Positions 41,306 to 49,460 of a stretch of 64,000 nt of DNA are shown here, one piece after another. Positions within the stretch are counted from its first letter, which is position 1; every line of letters begins with the position of its first letter. The notes beneath the pieces were generated by a model. That model did no database searches. It was not told the origin of the DNA and saw only the letters and a list, made by a program, of their open reading frames with translations. The stretch is taken from positions 3,724,001 to 3,788,000 of the forward strand of contig NZ_CP050948.1 in assembly GCF_019443745.1 (NCBI RefSeq), given 5' to 3'. Position numbers and translations under genes: made by a program. Origin of the DNA: Iamia sp. SCSIO 61187 (GTDB lineage: Bacteria; Actinomycetota; Acidimicrobiia; Acidimicrobiales; Iamiaceae).

Positions 41306-42475
41306 TCAGACGACGTCGAGGCCGTCGACGACCCCGGGGACGGTGCCGCCGACGCGGGCCGCGTAGGCCTGCCGGTACCGGGTCGTGGAGTGGGTCTCGT
41401 CGGTGTCGAAGCGGGGGATCACCTCGGTCCCGAACAGCTCCATCGAGGCCAGGACCGTCTCGGTCGGCAGGGTGTTGGTGGTGGGGCTGAAGGTCAGCTG
41501 GTCGAAGCCCAGGTCGACCCACCGCTGGATGCTCCGGGCGCAGTCGTCGGGGTCGCCGATGGCGACGTAGCCCTCCTTCGACAGGTACTCGACCTGCTCG
41601 GGGGTGGGCTCGGGGATCTTGTTCGGCCACTCGGGGAGGTCCTTGGGCCGGGGCACGTTGTCGAGCCAGTGGTACGCCAGGCTCGAGTAGTAGTTCATGC
41701 CCATGTTCGAGGCGACCTCGAAGGCCTTGGTGCGGTCCTCCATGCACAGCATGTTGGTGACGCCCATGATGTTGTCGTTGACGTAGTCGCCGACGGGCGT
41801 GGCCCCGCCGATGGCGCCCTTGTAGCTCGTGATCAGCGGCTCCATCTGCGACGGCTTGCCCAGCGCGAAGCAGAACGCGCCGAGCCCCATCTCGCCGGCC
41901 TCGGTGAACGTGCCGGGGCTGCCGGCGGCGACCCACATGCCGGGGTGCCCGGTGCCGTGCGGGCACGGGAAGATCTTCCGCTCCGGGACCGAGAAGTGCT
42001 CGCCCTCGTAGCTGTAGACCTCGTCCTTCCACATCTTCGGGATCTCGCGGATCGTCTCCCGCCACATGCTCTTGGTGTCGTCGACGCTCGGGATGCCGAA
42101 GCCGAGCACCTCCGTCGACGACGAGCCGCGGCCGGTCCCGAACTCGAAGCGGTTGTTGGTCAGGTGGTCGAGCAGGGCGACGTTCTCGGCCACCCGCACC
42201 GGCTTGTTGACCGGCGGGGTGATGTTGAAGATGGCCGAGCCGAGGTGGACCCGCTCGGTCTGCGCCGCGCAGAAGGCGAGGAAGGCCTCGGGCCCGGGCA
42301 TGTGCGAGTACTCGTCGAGGAAGTGGTGCTGCGGGCACCACACGTACTTGAAGGCGTAGGCGTCGGCGGCCTTGGCGATCTCGACGTTGCGGAAGATGCG
42401 CCGGTGCTCGGCGTGCGGGTCGCGATCCCGCTCGAACTGGGGCACGAACAGCTGGGCGAAGACTCCGAACTCCAT
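41306..42475 (-). CDS. LLM class flavin-dependent oxidoreductase
   Basis: A 389-residue luciferase-like TIM-barrel protein. The N-terminus MEFGVFAQLFVPQFERDRDPHAEH, the HHFLDEYSHMPGPEAFLAFCAAQTERVHLGSAIFNI block, the RFEFGTGRGSSSTEV segment and GHPGMWVAAGSPGTFTEAGEMG follow the F420/FMN-dependent luciferase-like monooxygenases. It is a full-length member, unlike the truncated relative at position 1-372. The ATG at 42475 lies 11 bp from a KstR-type operator and has no Shine-Dalgarno sequence, suggesting a short or absent leader. It is divergent from the CoA-transferase. Confidence 0.9.
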   Translation of the reverse strand: MEFGVFAQLFVPQFERDRDPHAEHRRIFRNVEIAKAADAYAFKYVWCPQHHFLDEYSHMPGPEAFLAFCAAQTERVHLGSAIFNITPPVNKPVRVAENVALLDHLTNNRFEFGTGRGSSSTEVLGFGIPSVDDTKSMWRETIREIPKMWKDEVYSYEGEHFSVPERKIFPCPHGTGHPGMWVAAGSPGTFTEAGEMGLGAFCFALGKPSQMEPLITSYKGAIGGATPVGDYVNDNIMGVTNMLCMEDRTKAFEVASNMGMNYYSSLAYHWLDNVPRPKDLPEWPNKIPEPTPEQVEYLSKEGYVAIGDPDDCARSIQRWVDLGFDQLTFSPTTNTLPTETVLASMELFGTEVIPRFDTDETHSTTRYRQAYAARVGGTVPGVVDGLDVV

Positions 42476-42485
42476 GGCCGAAAAC

Positions 42486-42499
42486 TAGAACACGTTCTC
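42486..42499. promoter_or_regulatory. KstR-type operator, copy 8
   Basis: TAGAACACGTTCTC with AAAAC before and ATTTTC after it, 11 bp from the LLM oxidoreductase start and 75 bp from the CoA-transferase ATG. A CTGAC-N5-GTCAG palindrome lies 34 bp further right, so the gap holds two kinds of operator. Confidence 0.85.
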
Positions 42500-42532
42500 A
42501 TTTTCTGTCCACCTGCCGACGAGCCCCTAGTT

Positions 42533-42549
42533 TCTGACGGGTCGTCAGA
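42533..42549. promoter_or_regulatory. CTGAC-N5-GTCAG operator upstream of CoA-transferase
   Basis: TCTGACG and CGTCAGA with spacer GGT, identical in core and spacer to the Liv-operon site at 33397. It lies 25 bp upstream of the CoA-transferase ATG. Confidence 0.65.
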
Positions 42550-42573
42550 TCTCTCGGGACCGGAGGAGCGCAC

Positions 42574-43812
42574 ATGTCGGAGCAGGATCGGGTCGGGCCC
42601 CTGGCCGGGGTGCGGATCGTCGAGTGCTCGATGCTCGGCCCCGGCGCCATCACCACGCACCTGGCGGACCTGGGGGCGACGGTCATCAAGGTCGAGCCGC
42701 CGACCGGCGACTACATCCGCCGGATGACCTGGCCCATCGTCGAGGGCACGTCGCTCATGCACCTCCACATCAGCCGGGGGAAGCGGTCGATCACCCTCGA
42801 CCTGCGCACCGAGGAGGGCAGGGCCGTCTTCCTCGACCTGGTCCGCGACGCCGACGCGGTGGTGGAGGCCATGCGCCCGGGCGGGCTCGAGCGGCGCGGC
42901 CTCGGCTACGAGGCGCTGAAGGAGATCAACCCCGCGATCGTCTTCTGCACCATCTCCGGCTACGGCGCGACCGGTCCCTACGCCACCATGCCCAGCCACG
43001 GGATCGCCTACGACGTGTGGGCCGGGCTGGTGAAGCCGGAGACCACCGAGGAGGGCTTCTGCTTCATCCCCGAGCACCCCTCGGTGGGCATCCACGCCGG
43101 CCCGCTGTTCGGGGCCCTCGGGATCCTCGCCGGGATCACCAAGGCCCGGGCCACGGGCGAGGGCTGCCAGCTCGAGATCGCCCAGAGCGACGCCGCCGCA
43201 GCCATGGACTGGCTCCGCAGCGAGACCTACAAGGCCTACGAGCGCCCCGAGAGCGAGGTCACCGGCAACGAGGCCGACGGGTTCGAGCGCCGGGCACCCG
43301 GCACGGCGGGCATGAAGGACGGCGTCCGCTACCAGTTCTACGAGACCTCCGACGGCCACATCCTCTTCATGTCCTCCGAGCGCGAGTTCTGGAAGAACTT
43401 CTGCGACGGCATCGGCCGGCCCGAGCTGTTCGAGCAGCACCCCGGATCGCAGTACGCCGACCACGCCCGGGGCAACGAGGAGCTGCGGGTCATCCTGCGC
43501 GATGTCTTCCGGGAGCGCACCACGGCCGAGTGGGTCCGCTTCGGCGACGAGCACAACACCCCGATCGCCCCGGTCAACACGCCCCAGACCATCGCCGACG
43601 ACCCGCAGTTCCAGGACCGCCTGCCGTGGATCCCCAAGGAGCTGGTCGGCGCCGACCAGGTCCCCAGCCCGCTCAAGTTCCTCGACGCACCGATCCCGGA
43701 GCCGACCAAGGCGCCGACGGTCGGCCAGCACACCGACGAGATCCTCACCGACGTCCTCGGCTACGACGCCGACCGCATCGCCCGGCTCCGGGCCGACGGC
43801 GCCCTGGGCTGA
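42574..43812 (+). CDS. CaiB/BaiF family CoA-transferase
   Basis: A 412-residue class III CoA-transferase. The N-terminal Rossmann-like part (VRIVECSMLGPGAITTHLADLGATVIKVEPPTGD) and the catalytic Asp in EIAQSDAAAAMDW (about 207) are visible, with the DAVVEAMRPGGLERRGLGYEALKEINPAIVFCTISGYGATGPY block. It moves CoA between acyl-CoA and a free acid, avoiding ATP cost for activation. The ATG has GGAGGAG upstream. It lies between two kinds of operator, so it may be under both KstR and the CTGAC-type regulator. The acid substrate is unknown; a sterol-derived acid is a guess. Confidence 0.92.
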   Translation: MSEQDRVGPLAGVRIVECSMLGPGAITTHLADLGATVIKVEPPTGDYIRRMTWPIVEGTSLMHLHISRGKRSITLDLRTEEGRAVFLDLVRDADAVVEAMRPGGLERRGLGYEALKEINPAIVFCTISGYGATGPYATMPSHGIAYDVWAGLVKPETTEEGFCFIPEHPSVGIHAGPLFGALGILAGITKARATGEGCQLEIAQSDAAAAMDWLRSETYKAYERPESEVTGNEADGFERRAPGTAGMKDGVRYQFYETSDGHILFMSSEREFWKNFCDGIGRPELFEQHPGSQYADHARGNEELRVILRDVFRERTTAEWVRFGDEHNTPIAPVNTPQTIADDPQFQDRLPWIPKELVGADQVPSPLKFLDAPIPEPTKAPTVGQHTDEILTDVLGYDADRIARLRADGALG

Positions 43813-43834
43813 GGACCCGGCGCCAGCGCCTCCC

Positions 43835-44320
43835 TCAGCCTGACGCGCACCCCTCGACGGGGCGGGCCTCGATGGGGCCGAAGGTGGTCCCGTCGGCGGC
43901 CTCCAGTCCGTCGACGCGGAACCCGGTGGCGCAGCCGCCGGGTTCGCGCTCGACCGCGACGCGGCCCTGGACGCCGGGGGACGTGGCCGCCGCCGCCCCG
44001 GCGCGGCAGAGGCCCGACGTCAGGTCCTCACCGTGGAGCACGACCACGTCCACCTCCTCGCTGGGGAGGATGGCCTCGTCCACGTCGGCCTCGGCGCCGA
44101 CCGTGACGGCGATCGACCCGGCGTCGTCGGCCGCCCACAGGCGATCGTCGTCGCACCGGCCCGAGGCGGTCAGCTCGGCGGCGACGGGGCTCGGCACCAG
44201 CGCCCCCAGCGACTCGACGTCCCCGTCGGCCCCCGGGTCACCCTCGGCGCACCCGGCGAGCAGCAGGACCAACGCCACGGCTGTCGCCCGCGTCCGGGCG
44301 GAGCCGGTCGATGCGGTCAC
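43835..44320 (-). CDS. Small hypothetical lipoprotein
   Basis: A 161-residue predicted lipoprotein. The signal peptide ends in lipobox LLLAGC, and the mature part has four cysteines, including CDDDRL and CRAG, and no recognisable domain. The GTG at 44320 overlaps the stop of the upstream NIPSNAP-like gene (GTGA), so the two are co-translated. It is convergent with the CoA-transferase. It is hypothetical; composition and the coupled start support a real gene. Confidence 0.65.
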   Translation of the reverse strand: MTASTGSARTRATAVALVLLLAGCAEGDPGADGDVESLGALVPSPVAAELTASGRCDDDRLWAADDAGSIAVTVGAEADVDEAILPSEEVDVVVLHGEDLTSGLCRAGAAAATSPGVQGRVAVEREPGGCATGFRVDGLEAADGTTFGPIEARPVEGCASG

Positions 44321-45009
44321 GTCCCGGGGTGGAAGGGACTGCCGGGGCCGGGGACCATGAGCTCCTCGCGCCACGCCGTGCACCACTGGCGGCGGGACTC
44401 GGCGAAGCCGGGCAGGACGGCGGGACCGTCCACGCCGGCCTCGAGCATGGCCGTGTGGGCGTCGAGGCTGGCGGCCCAGACCGTCACCACCTCGACATCG
44501 GTCATCAGCACCTCGAAGGCCCCCACCAGGTGCACCCCGACCTCGGCCGCGGCCGGCGCCCAGCGGTCGACCACGGCCGCGAGGTAGTCCGAGCCGGCGC
44601 CGGGCTGGACCCGGGTCAGCTCGTGGACGGCGACCTCACCCCGGACGCCGCTCGCCGCCGCCTCCATCGGGTCGGGGGCGCCCGGCGCCGACACCAGCAG
44701 GCGGTCGAACCCACCGGTCCGGCTCTTGTAGGCCTCGTCCCACCAGCCCGCCAGCTCGGTGTTGCCGGCCTTGGCCAGGTTGGTGCGCCGGGTCAGCCGG
44801 GTCCACCCCTCCCACCCGTCGACCACGTCCCACAGGTTCACCACCTGGGGCCACCGCCCCGTGGTGCCCACCACCTCCCACGTCCCGGCCAGGGCCAGGC
44901 CCCGGTCGGCCACCGTGCCGGGGTCGAAGCCGACGACGTGGGCCATGTACGGCGCCGCCCCCCGACCGACGACGTCGACGACCTCGTGCAGGTACAGGCG
45001 GCGCTCCAC
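44317..45009 (-). CDS. NIPSNAP-like (dimeric alpha/beta-barrel type) protein
   Basis: A 230-residue protein with two related segments. MERRLYLHEVVDVVGRGAAPYMAHV and VVNLWDVVDGWEGWTRLTRRTN form the first, and VAVHELTRVQPGAGSDYLAAVV and VVTVWAASLDAHTAML the second. This is the pattern of a duplicated ferredoxin-like NIPSNAP/dimeric alpha-beta barrel domain. Such proteins are common in Acidimicrobiia. Function is unknown. The GTG at 45009 starts it; it follows a 25-bp palindrome and the oligopeptidase on the same strand. Confidence 0.75.
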   Translation of the reverse strand: MERRLYLHEVVDVVGRGAAPYMAHVVGFDPGTVADRGLALAGTWEVVGTTGRWPQVVNLWDVVDGWEGWTRLTRRTNLAKAGNTELAGWWDEAYKSRTGGFDRLLVSAPGAPDPMEAAASGVRGEVAVHELTRVQPGAGSDYLAAVVDRWAPAAAEVGVHLVGAFEVLMTDVEVVTVWAASLDAHTAMLEAGVDGPAVLPGFAESRRQWCTAWREELMVPGPGSPFHPGT

Positions 45010-45068
45010 GGTCCCGAGGCTGCCAGACCAGACCCCGGGGCGGGCGCCGCACGAGCCGCCGCCGCACG

Positions 45069-45093
45069 ACGGATCGCCTCCGAGGCGATCCGT
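45069..45093. repeat. 25-bp palindrome, CGGATC-type (after oligopeptidase)
   Basis: Perfect 12-1-12 palindrome with arm ACGGATCGCCTC and central C, four bases beyond the oligopeptidase stop. Its core (CGGATC..CTC) recurs at 51719. It is probably a terminator hairpin or a short interspersed repeat. Confidence 0.7.
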
Positions 45094-45097
45094 GCGC

Positions 45098-46909
45098 TCA
45101 GCCCATGAGGGCGACGGCGGCCTCGATGCGGTCGCCGATGACGTCGAGGCTCGACGCCCAGAAGGCCTCGTCGCGGATGTCGATCCCGAAGCGGGCTGCC
45201 AGCGGGGCAGCGTCTCCGAGGCCGGTGGCGCCGAGGAGGTCGTCGTAGCCGCCGCGGAAGCGCTCGGGGTCGCGCCGGAACTCGGCGTAGAGCCCGAGCC
45301 CGAAGAGCAGGCCGAAGGTGTAGGGCCAGTTGTAGAAGGCGGTGTAGTAGTGGCCCTTCACCGCCCACATGTGCGGGTGGCGGTGGTCGGGGTCGACGCC
45401 GTCGAGGTAGGCCGCGTCCTGGGCCTCGGCCATGAGGGCGGTCATGCGGGCCGGGCCCACCGCCCCCCGGGCCCGCTCGGCCGACAGGGCCTGCTCGAAC
45501 AGGAAGCGGCTGTGGATGTCGACGACCACCTGGGCCGAGCCCACGAGGTCGCCGTCGAGGATCGCCAGGCGGGCGGCGACGTCGTCGCCGACGGCGGCCA
45601 GGCCGGCCTCGACCATCACCGTCTCGCAGAAGATCGACGCCGTCTCGGCCAGCGCCATGGGCGTCGCCCGCAGCAGCCAGGGCCGATGGCCCAGCTGGGT
45701 GTTGTGGTAGGCGTGGCCGAGCTCGTGGGCGAGGGTCTGGACGCTGTTGAACGACCCGTCGAAGCTGAGCAGGACCCGGCTCTCCTCGTCCCGCACCGGC
45801 ATGCAGAAGGCGCCGCCGACCTTCCCCGGCCGGGGCTCGGCGTCGATCCACCCCTCCCCCACGGCGCGGTGCAGCAGGGAGACGAGACCGGGCGAGTAGG
45901 TGCCGAAGGCATGCTCGACCGCAGCCACGGCCTCGTCCCAGGTGAAGCGGCGCGGGGTGCCCAGCGGGGCGAGGAGGTCCCACCACGGCAACCCCCGGTC
46001 GCCGTGGCCGAGCGACGCGCCCTTGGCCCGGTGGTAGCGGGCGAAGGTCGGGAGCGACGCCCGCACCGCGGCGGTGAGGGCGTCGAGCGTGGCCCGGTCG
46101 ACGTTGTTGGTGGCCAGGGACACCTCCAGCGGGCCCTCCCACCCCCGCCGGCGGTCGAGGGCGACCATCTCGCCCCGGTGCGACGCCAGGGCCAGCGCCA
46201 GCGGCATCTCGACCGAGCGCCACGCCGCCACCTCCCCGTCGAAGGCGGCCCGGCGCACCGCCCCGTCGGGGTGGGCGGCGAGACCCCGGGCCTCGGTGAC
46301 GGGCATGTCGGTCGGTCCCTCGTCCGGCAGGTCGACGGTGGCCGTGAGCGTGGCGGTCATCTCGCCGTGGAGCCGGGCCCAGGACCGGCCGCCGGTGAGG
46401 CCCAGCTCGGCCGCCAGCCCCTCCTCGGCCTCGCTCATCTGGTGCGACGCCAGACGGGCCGCCCGCTCGAGCCAGAAGGCGTGGTCCCGGGCCACGGGGC
46501 CGGTCGCGGCCAGGGCGTCGGCACCGAGGCGGGCCACCCAGCCCTCGACCCGCTTGATCAGCGGGCTCAGCGAGGCCGTGCTCGCCTGGAGCTCGACCGA
46601 CAGGCGGGCGGCCTCGTCGTCGCGGGCGTCGGTCGTGGTGTGGGCGTAGAGGTAGGCGCCGACGAGGCGGGAGCGCGCCATGAGCTCGTCGAGGGCGGTG
46701 AGGACGAGCTCCACCGTCTCCCCGTCCTCGGCGCTGACGGCGCGGGGCTCGCCGGCCCGCACGTCCCGCTCGTCGCACAGGGCCTGGAACCGGCCCACCG
46801 AGGAGGCGACCTCCTCGAGGGCGCCGAGCAGGTCCCGGTCGTCGAGCCCCCGGAAGTAGGGGCTGAGGTCCCAGCGGGGCAGGGCGGGGGCGGGCTCGAC
46901 CGTCGTCAT
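45098..46909 (-). CDS. M3 family oligoendopeptidase (PepF-like)
   Basis: A 603-residue zinc metallopeptidase that cleaves oligopeptides in the cytoplasm. The zinc motif HELGHAYHN is at about 373-381. The downstream conserved Glu is in ALAETASIFCETV, and the C-terminal HPHMWAVKGHYYTAFYNWPYTFGLLFGLGLY pattern matches the M3B family. The N-terminal helical lobe is typical. The ATG at 46909 (MTTVEPAPALPRWDLSPYF) is chosen; an in-frame start at 46975 lies in the palindrome and is less plausible. It is followed by a 25-bp palindrome and precedes the NIPSNAP-like gene. Confidence 0.93.
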   Translation of the reverse strand: MTTVEPAPALPRWDLSPYFRGLDDRDLLGALEEVASSVGRFQALCDERDVRAGEPRAVSAEDGETVELVLTALDELMARSRLVGAYLYAHTTTDARDDEAARLSVELQASTASLSPLIKRVEGWVARLGADALAATGPVARDHAFWLERAARLASHQMSEAEEGLAAELGLTGGRSWARLHGEMTATLTATVDLPDEGPTDMPVTEARGLAAHPDGAVRRAAFDGEVAAWRSVEMPLALALASHRGEMVALDRRRGWEGPLEVSLATNNVDRATLDALTAAVRASLPTFARYHRAKGASLGHGDRGLPWWDLLAPLGTPRRFTWDEAVAAVEHAFGTYSPGLVSLLHRAVGEGWIDAEPRPGKVGGAFCMPVRDEESRVLLSFDGSFNSVQTLAHELGHAYHNTQLGHRPWLLRATPMALAETASIFCETVMVEAGLAAVGDDVAARLAILDGDLVGSAQVVVDIHSRFLFEQALSAERARGAVGPARMTALMAEAQDAAYLDGVDPDHRHPHMWAVKGHYYTAFYNWPYTFGLLFGLGLYAEFRRDPERFRGGYDDLLGATGLGDAAPLAARFGIDIRDEAFWASSLDVIGDRIEAAVALMG

Positions 46910-46955
46910 CCCGCCAGTCTGCCGGTCCCGCCCGGCGGCCCGACCCTGCGGCCCG

Positions 46956-46980
46956 ACGGTGTGTGCCTGGCCCACACCGT
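46956..46980. repeat. 25-bp palindrome, GTGCC-N-GGCAC family (copy 3, one mismatch)
   Basis: 12-1-12 architecture, left arm ACGGTGTGTGCC and central T; one mismatch in the arms. It lies 16 bp beyond the stop of the PhoD-like gene. Its ends ACGG/CCGT match copies at 17087 and 57303. Confidence 0.65.
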
Positions 46981-46996
46981 GGGGTCCGGCACCGCG

Positions 46997-48601
46997 TCAG
47001 CCGGTGAAGGTGGCCGGGGCGGTGACCGGGACGGCGGGCCCGGCGGTGGGTGGCCCGTCGGGCGGCGGCGGGCCGGCGGGCGCGACCCGGGCCGGCACCT
47101 GGCCGGTGTGGGCGGTGGTGATAGCCGAGTCGGGCACCGTCGCGTCGGCGACGACCTTGTACTCGTAGCGCATCGAGTCGGCGGTGAGGTCGACGACGGT
47201 GTAGCCCCGCTGGCGGACGTTGGCGTACTCGATGTAGGGGATCGACCCGACGATCTCGTCGGCCACGTCGGCCAGCTCGTCGGGGATCGACGCCGCCGAG
47301 GACACCGAGGTGCCGACCAGCTCGGTGCCGATCCGCTCGGTCGCCACGTCCTCGAGCTCGTGGTGCAGGCGGGCCACGCCGCCCACGTGGATGTCACCGG
47401 TGAGGATCACCGGGTTCAGCCGCTGGCGCAGGAGCTCCCACACCCGCTGGCGGTCCTGGGGGTAGCCGTCCCACTGGTCGGTGTTGTAGCCACCGGCGAT
47501 CGGCAGGGGCACGAAGACCGTCTGCTGGCCGACCACGTCCCACACCGCCGGCGACGACGCCAGGCTGTCGGCCAGCCACCGGCGCTGGTCCGCCCCGAGC
47601 ATCGTCCGGTCCTCGCCGGTGCGGGCCGGGCAGTCGGCCAGGCCCAGCGGGTTGGCCTCGGCCTCGACCTGGCACGGGGCCGGGTCCCGGTACTGGCGGC
47701 CGTCGAGCATGTGGAAGCGGGCCAGGTCACCCCAGTCGAACCCGCGGTAGATCTGGAGGTCGGGGCCGGTCGGGACGGGCAGGCGCACGGGCAGGTGCTC
47801 GAACCAGGCCCGGTACCCGGCCTGGCGCCGGGCCCGGATCTGCGCCGTCGTCTGGCCGCCCTGGCCGACCTCGTCGGCGTAGTTGTTGTCGACCTCGTGG
47901 TCGTCCCACACGACGATGACCGGGGCGGCGTGGTGGGCGGCCTGGAGGTCCGGGTCGCTCTTGTAGATCGCGTAGCGGTTCCGGTAGTCGTCCAGCGTGA
48001 CGGCCTCGATCGTCGCCTCGGGGCGGACGGGCCCGGAGGCGGCGTTCTCGTAGATGTAGTCGCCGAGGTGGAACCAGAGGTCGACGCCCTCCTCCGACAG
48101 CCCCCGCAGGGCGGTGTAGTAGCCCGACGCGTACTTCTGGCACGACACGAAGCCGAAGCGGAGGGCGCCCGTCCCCGACGCCGGCAGGGTGCGGCCCCGG
48201 CCGACGGGGCTGCTCCACCCCTCGACGTGGAACTGCACGAACCACTCCCGGTCGGGGGCCAGGCCGGTGACGTCGACGTGGACGGTGTGGGCCAGCTCGG
48301 CCACGGCGGCGACGGTGCCGGACGCCGCGACGTCGCTCATGGCGGCATCGCGGGCGACGACCCACTCGACCGGCACGTCATCGGGCGGCATGCCCCCGCC
48401 GTTGGTGGGGTCGGGGGCCAGCCGGGTCCAGGCGATGAACCCCGACGAGGTCGGGTCGCCGGTCGCCACGCCGAGGGTGAACGGGTCGACCGGCAGCGGT
48501 GCCGCCCCGGCGGGCAGGGGGGCGAGCAGCGAGCGCAGCCGCACCGCGGCCACCGTCGCGGCGGCACCGACGAGAAGGGATCGACGACCGATGGGCTCCA
48601 C
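46997..48601 (-). CDS. Alkaline phosphatase D family protein with C-terminal FTG tail (Tat-exported)
   Basis: A 534-residue PhoD-like phosphodiesterase/phosphatase. The N-terminus GRRSLLVGAAATVAAVRLRSLL is a twin-arginine-type signal, so it folds before export. An N-terminal Ig-like domain (about 40-140) precedes the metallophosphatase domain with FGFVSCQKYASGYYTA, LWFHLGDYIYE, VVWDDHEVDNNYA and LTGDIHVG metal-site segments, fitting the Fe/Ca PhoD type. A Pro-rich linker ends with PAVPVTAPATFTG, nearly the same as in the secreted lipase at 10995. A surface location is inferred. It is divergent from the DUF3152 gene (82-bp gap). Confidence 0.9.
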   Translation of the reverse strand: MEPIGRRSLLVGAAATVAAVRLRSLLAPLPAGAAPLPVDPFTLGVATGDPTSSGFIAWTRLAPDPTNGGGMPPDDVPVEWVVARDAAMSDVAASGTVAAVAELAHTVHVDVTGLAPDREWFVQFHVEGWSSPVGRGRTLPASGTGALRFGFVSCQKYASGYYTALRGLSEEGVDLWFHLGDYIYENAASGPVRPEATIEAVTLDDYRNRYAIYKSDPDLQAAHHAAPVIVVWDDHEVDNNYADEVGQGGQTTAQIRARRQAGYRAWFEHLPVRLPVPTGPDLQIYRGFDWGDLARFHMLDGRQYRDPAPCQVEAEANPLGLADCPARTGEDRTMLGADQRRWLADSLASSPAVWDVVGQQTVFVPLPIAGGYNTDQWDGYPQDRQRVWELLRQRLNPVILTGDIHVGGVARLHHELEDVATERIGTELVGTSVSSAASIPDELADVADEIVGSIPYIEYANVRQRGYTVVDLTADSMRYEYKVVADATVPDSAITTAHTGQVPARVAPAGPPPPDGPPTAGPAVPVTAPATFTG

Positions 48602-48683
48602 GGCCGGTCATCGTGCCACGCCACCGGCCCCCGCGACCGGGTCGCGATCGCATCGGGTGCGCCGACGTGACACGGTGGCTCGG

Positions 48684-49415
48684 ATGCGTCGCCCCTCTCG
48701 CGCCGAGGTGCTCCGTCGGTGGAGCCTGGCCGCCGCCCTCCTGCTGGTGGTGGCCGTGCTGGCCTGGGGCCTGGTGGGGCGCGACGACCCCGAGCCCGAG
48801 GCGGCAACGGCGACGACCTCGACCGACGCCGTCGCCGCGACCACGACGACGGCGGTGTCGTCGACGGCGCCGCCGACCACCCGGTCGACCGGGGTGTTCC
48901 TCCCCGACACCGGCCCGCCGGGGCCGGTGGTGGGCGGGGGCCCGCTGCGCACCTACCGGGTCGAGGTGGAGCAGGGCGCGGGCATCCCGGTCGAGGAGTT
49001 CGCCGGCTCGGTCGAGCGGATCCTGTCCGACCCGCGGGGCTGGACCTCGGCCGACGGCATCTCGCTCCAACGCCTGCCCGGTCCGGAGGCCGAGATGACC
49101 GTGACCCTGGCGACGCCGGCCACGGTCGACCTCCTCTGCTACCCGCTCCGGACCGACGGCGACGTCTCGTGCGCCAAGGAGGGTCGGGCCATCATCAACG
49201 TCCGGCGGTGGATCGAGGGGGCGGCCCCGTCGGGCCTGGACCTGGGCCGCTACCGGGAGTACCTCATCAGCCACGAGCTGGGCCACGTCCTCGGCCACCA
49301 CCACGAGCCCTGCCCCGGGCCCGGGGCGCTGGCGCCGGTGATGCTCCAGCAGACCCTCGGGATCGCCCCCTGCGCGCCCAACCCCTGGCCCGCCCCCGAC
49401 GTCCAGGCCGGCTGA
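48684..49415 (+). CDS. DUF3152 putative zinc metalloprotease, membrane-anchored
   Basis: A 243-residue protein. One transmembrane helix (about 15-33) precedes a Thr/Ala-rich linker and the DUF3152 domain (about 95-243). The zincin motif HELGHVLGHHHEPC is at about 197-210, and LAPVMLQQT follows, resembling the metzincin HExxHxxGxxH-Met pattern. Four cysteines are in the C-terminal part, consistent with an exported protein. The ATG at 48684 starts MRRPSRAEVLRRW. DUF3152 proteins are actinobacterial and have no established substrate. It is divergent from the PhoD-like gene; a KstR-type operator lies downstream, belonging to the next gene. Confidence 0.85.
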   Translation: MRRPSRAEVLRRWSLAAALLLVVAVLAWGLVGRDDPEPEAATATTSTDAVAATTTTAVSSTAPPTTRSTGVFLPDTGPPGPVVGGGPLRTYRVEVEQGAGIPVEEFAGSVERILSDPRGWTSADGISLQRLPGPEAEMTVTLATPATVDLLCYPLRTDGDVSCAKEGRAIINVRRWIEGAAPSGLDLGRYREYLISHELGHVLGHHHEPCPGPGALAPVMLQQTLGIAPCAPNPWPAPDVQAG

Positions 49416-49436
49416 GACCTCGGTACGACCGAAAAC

Positions 49437-49450
49437 AGGAACGCGTTCTA
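49437..49450. promoter_or_regulatory. KstR-type operator, copy 9
   Basis: Read on the minus strand it is TAGAACGCGTTCCT followed by GTTTTC; it is the least symmetrical copy. It ends 11 bp before the GTG of the fused FadE gene. The first arm matches the consensus; the second has CC in place of CT. Confidence 0.75.
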
Positions 49451-49460
49451 GCATCGGGGC

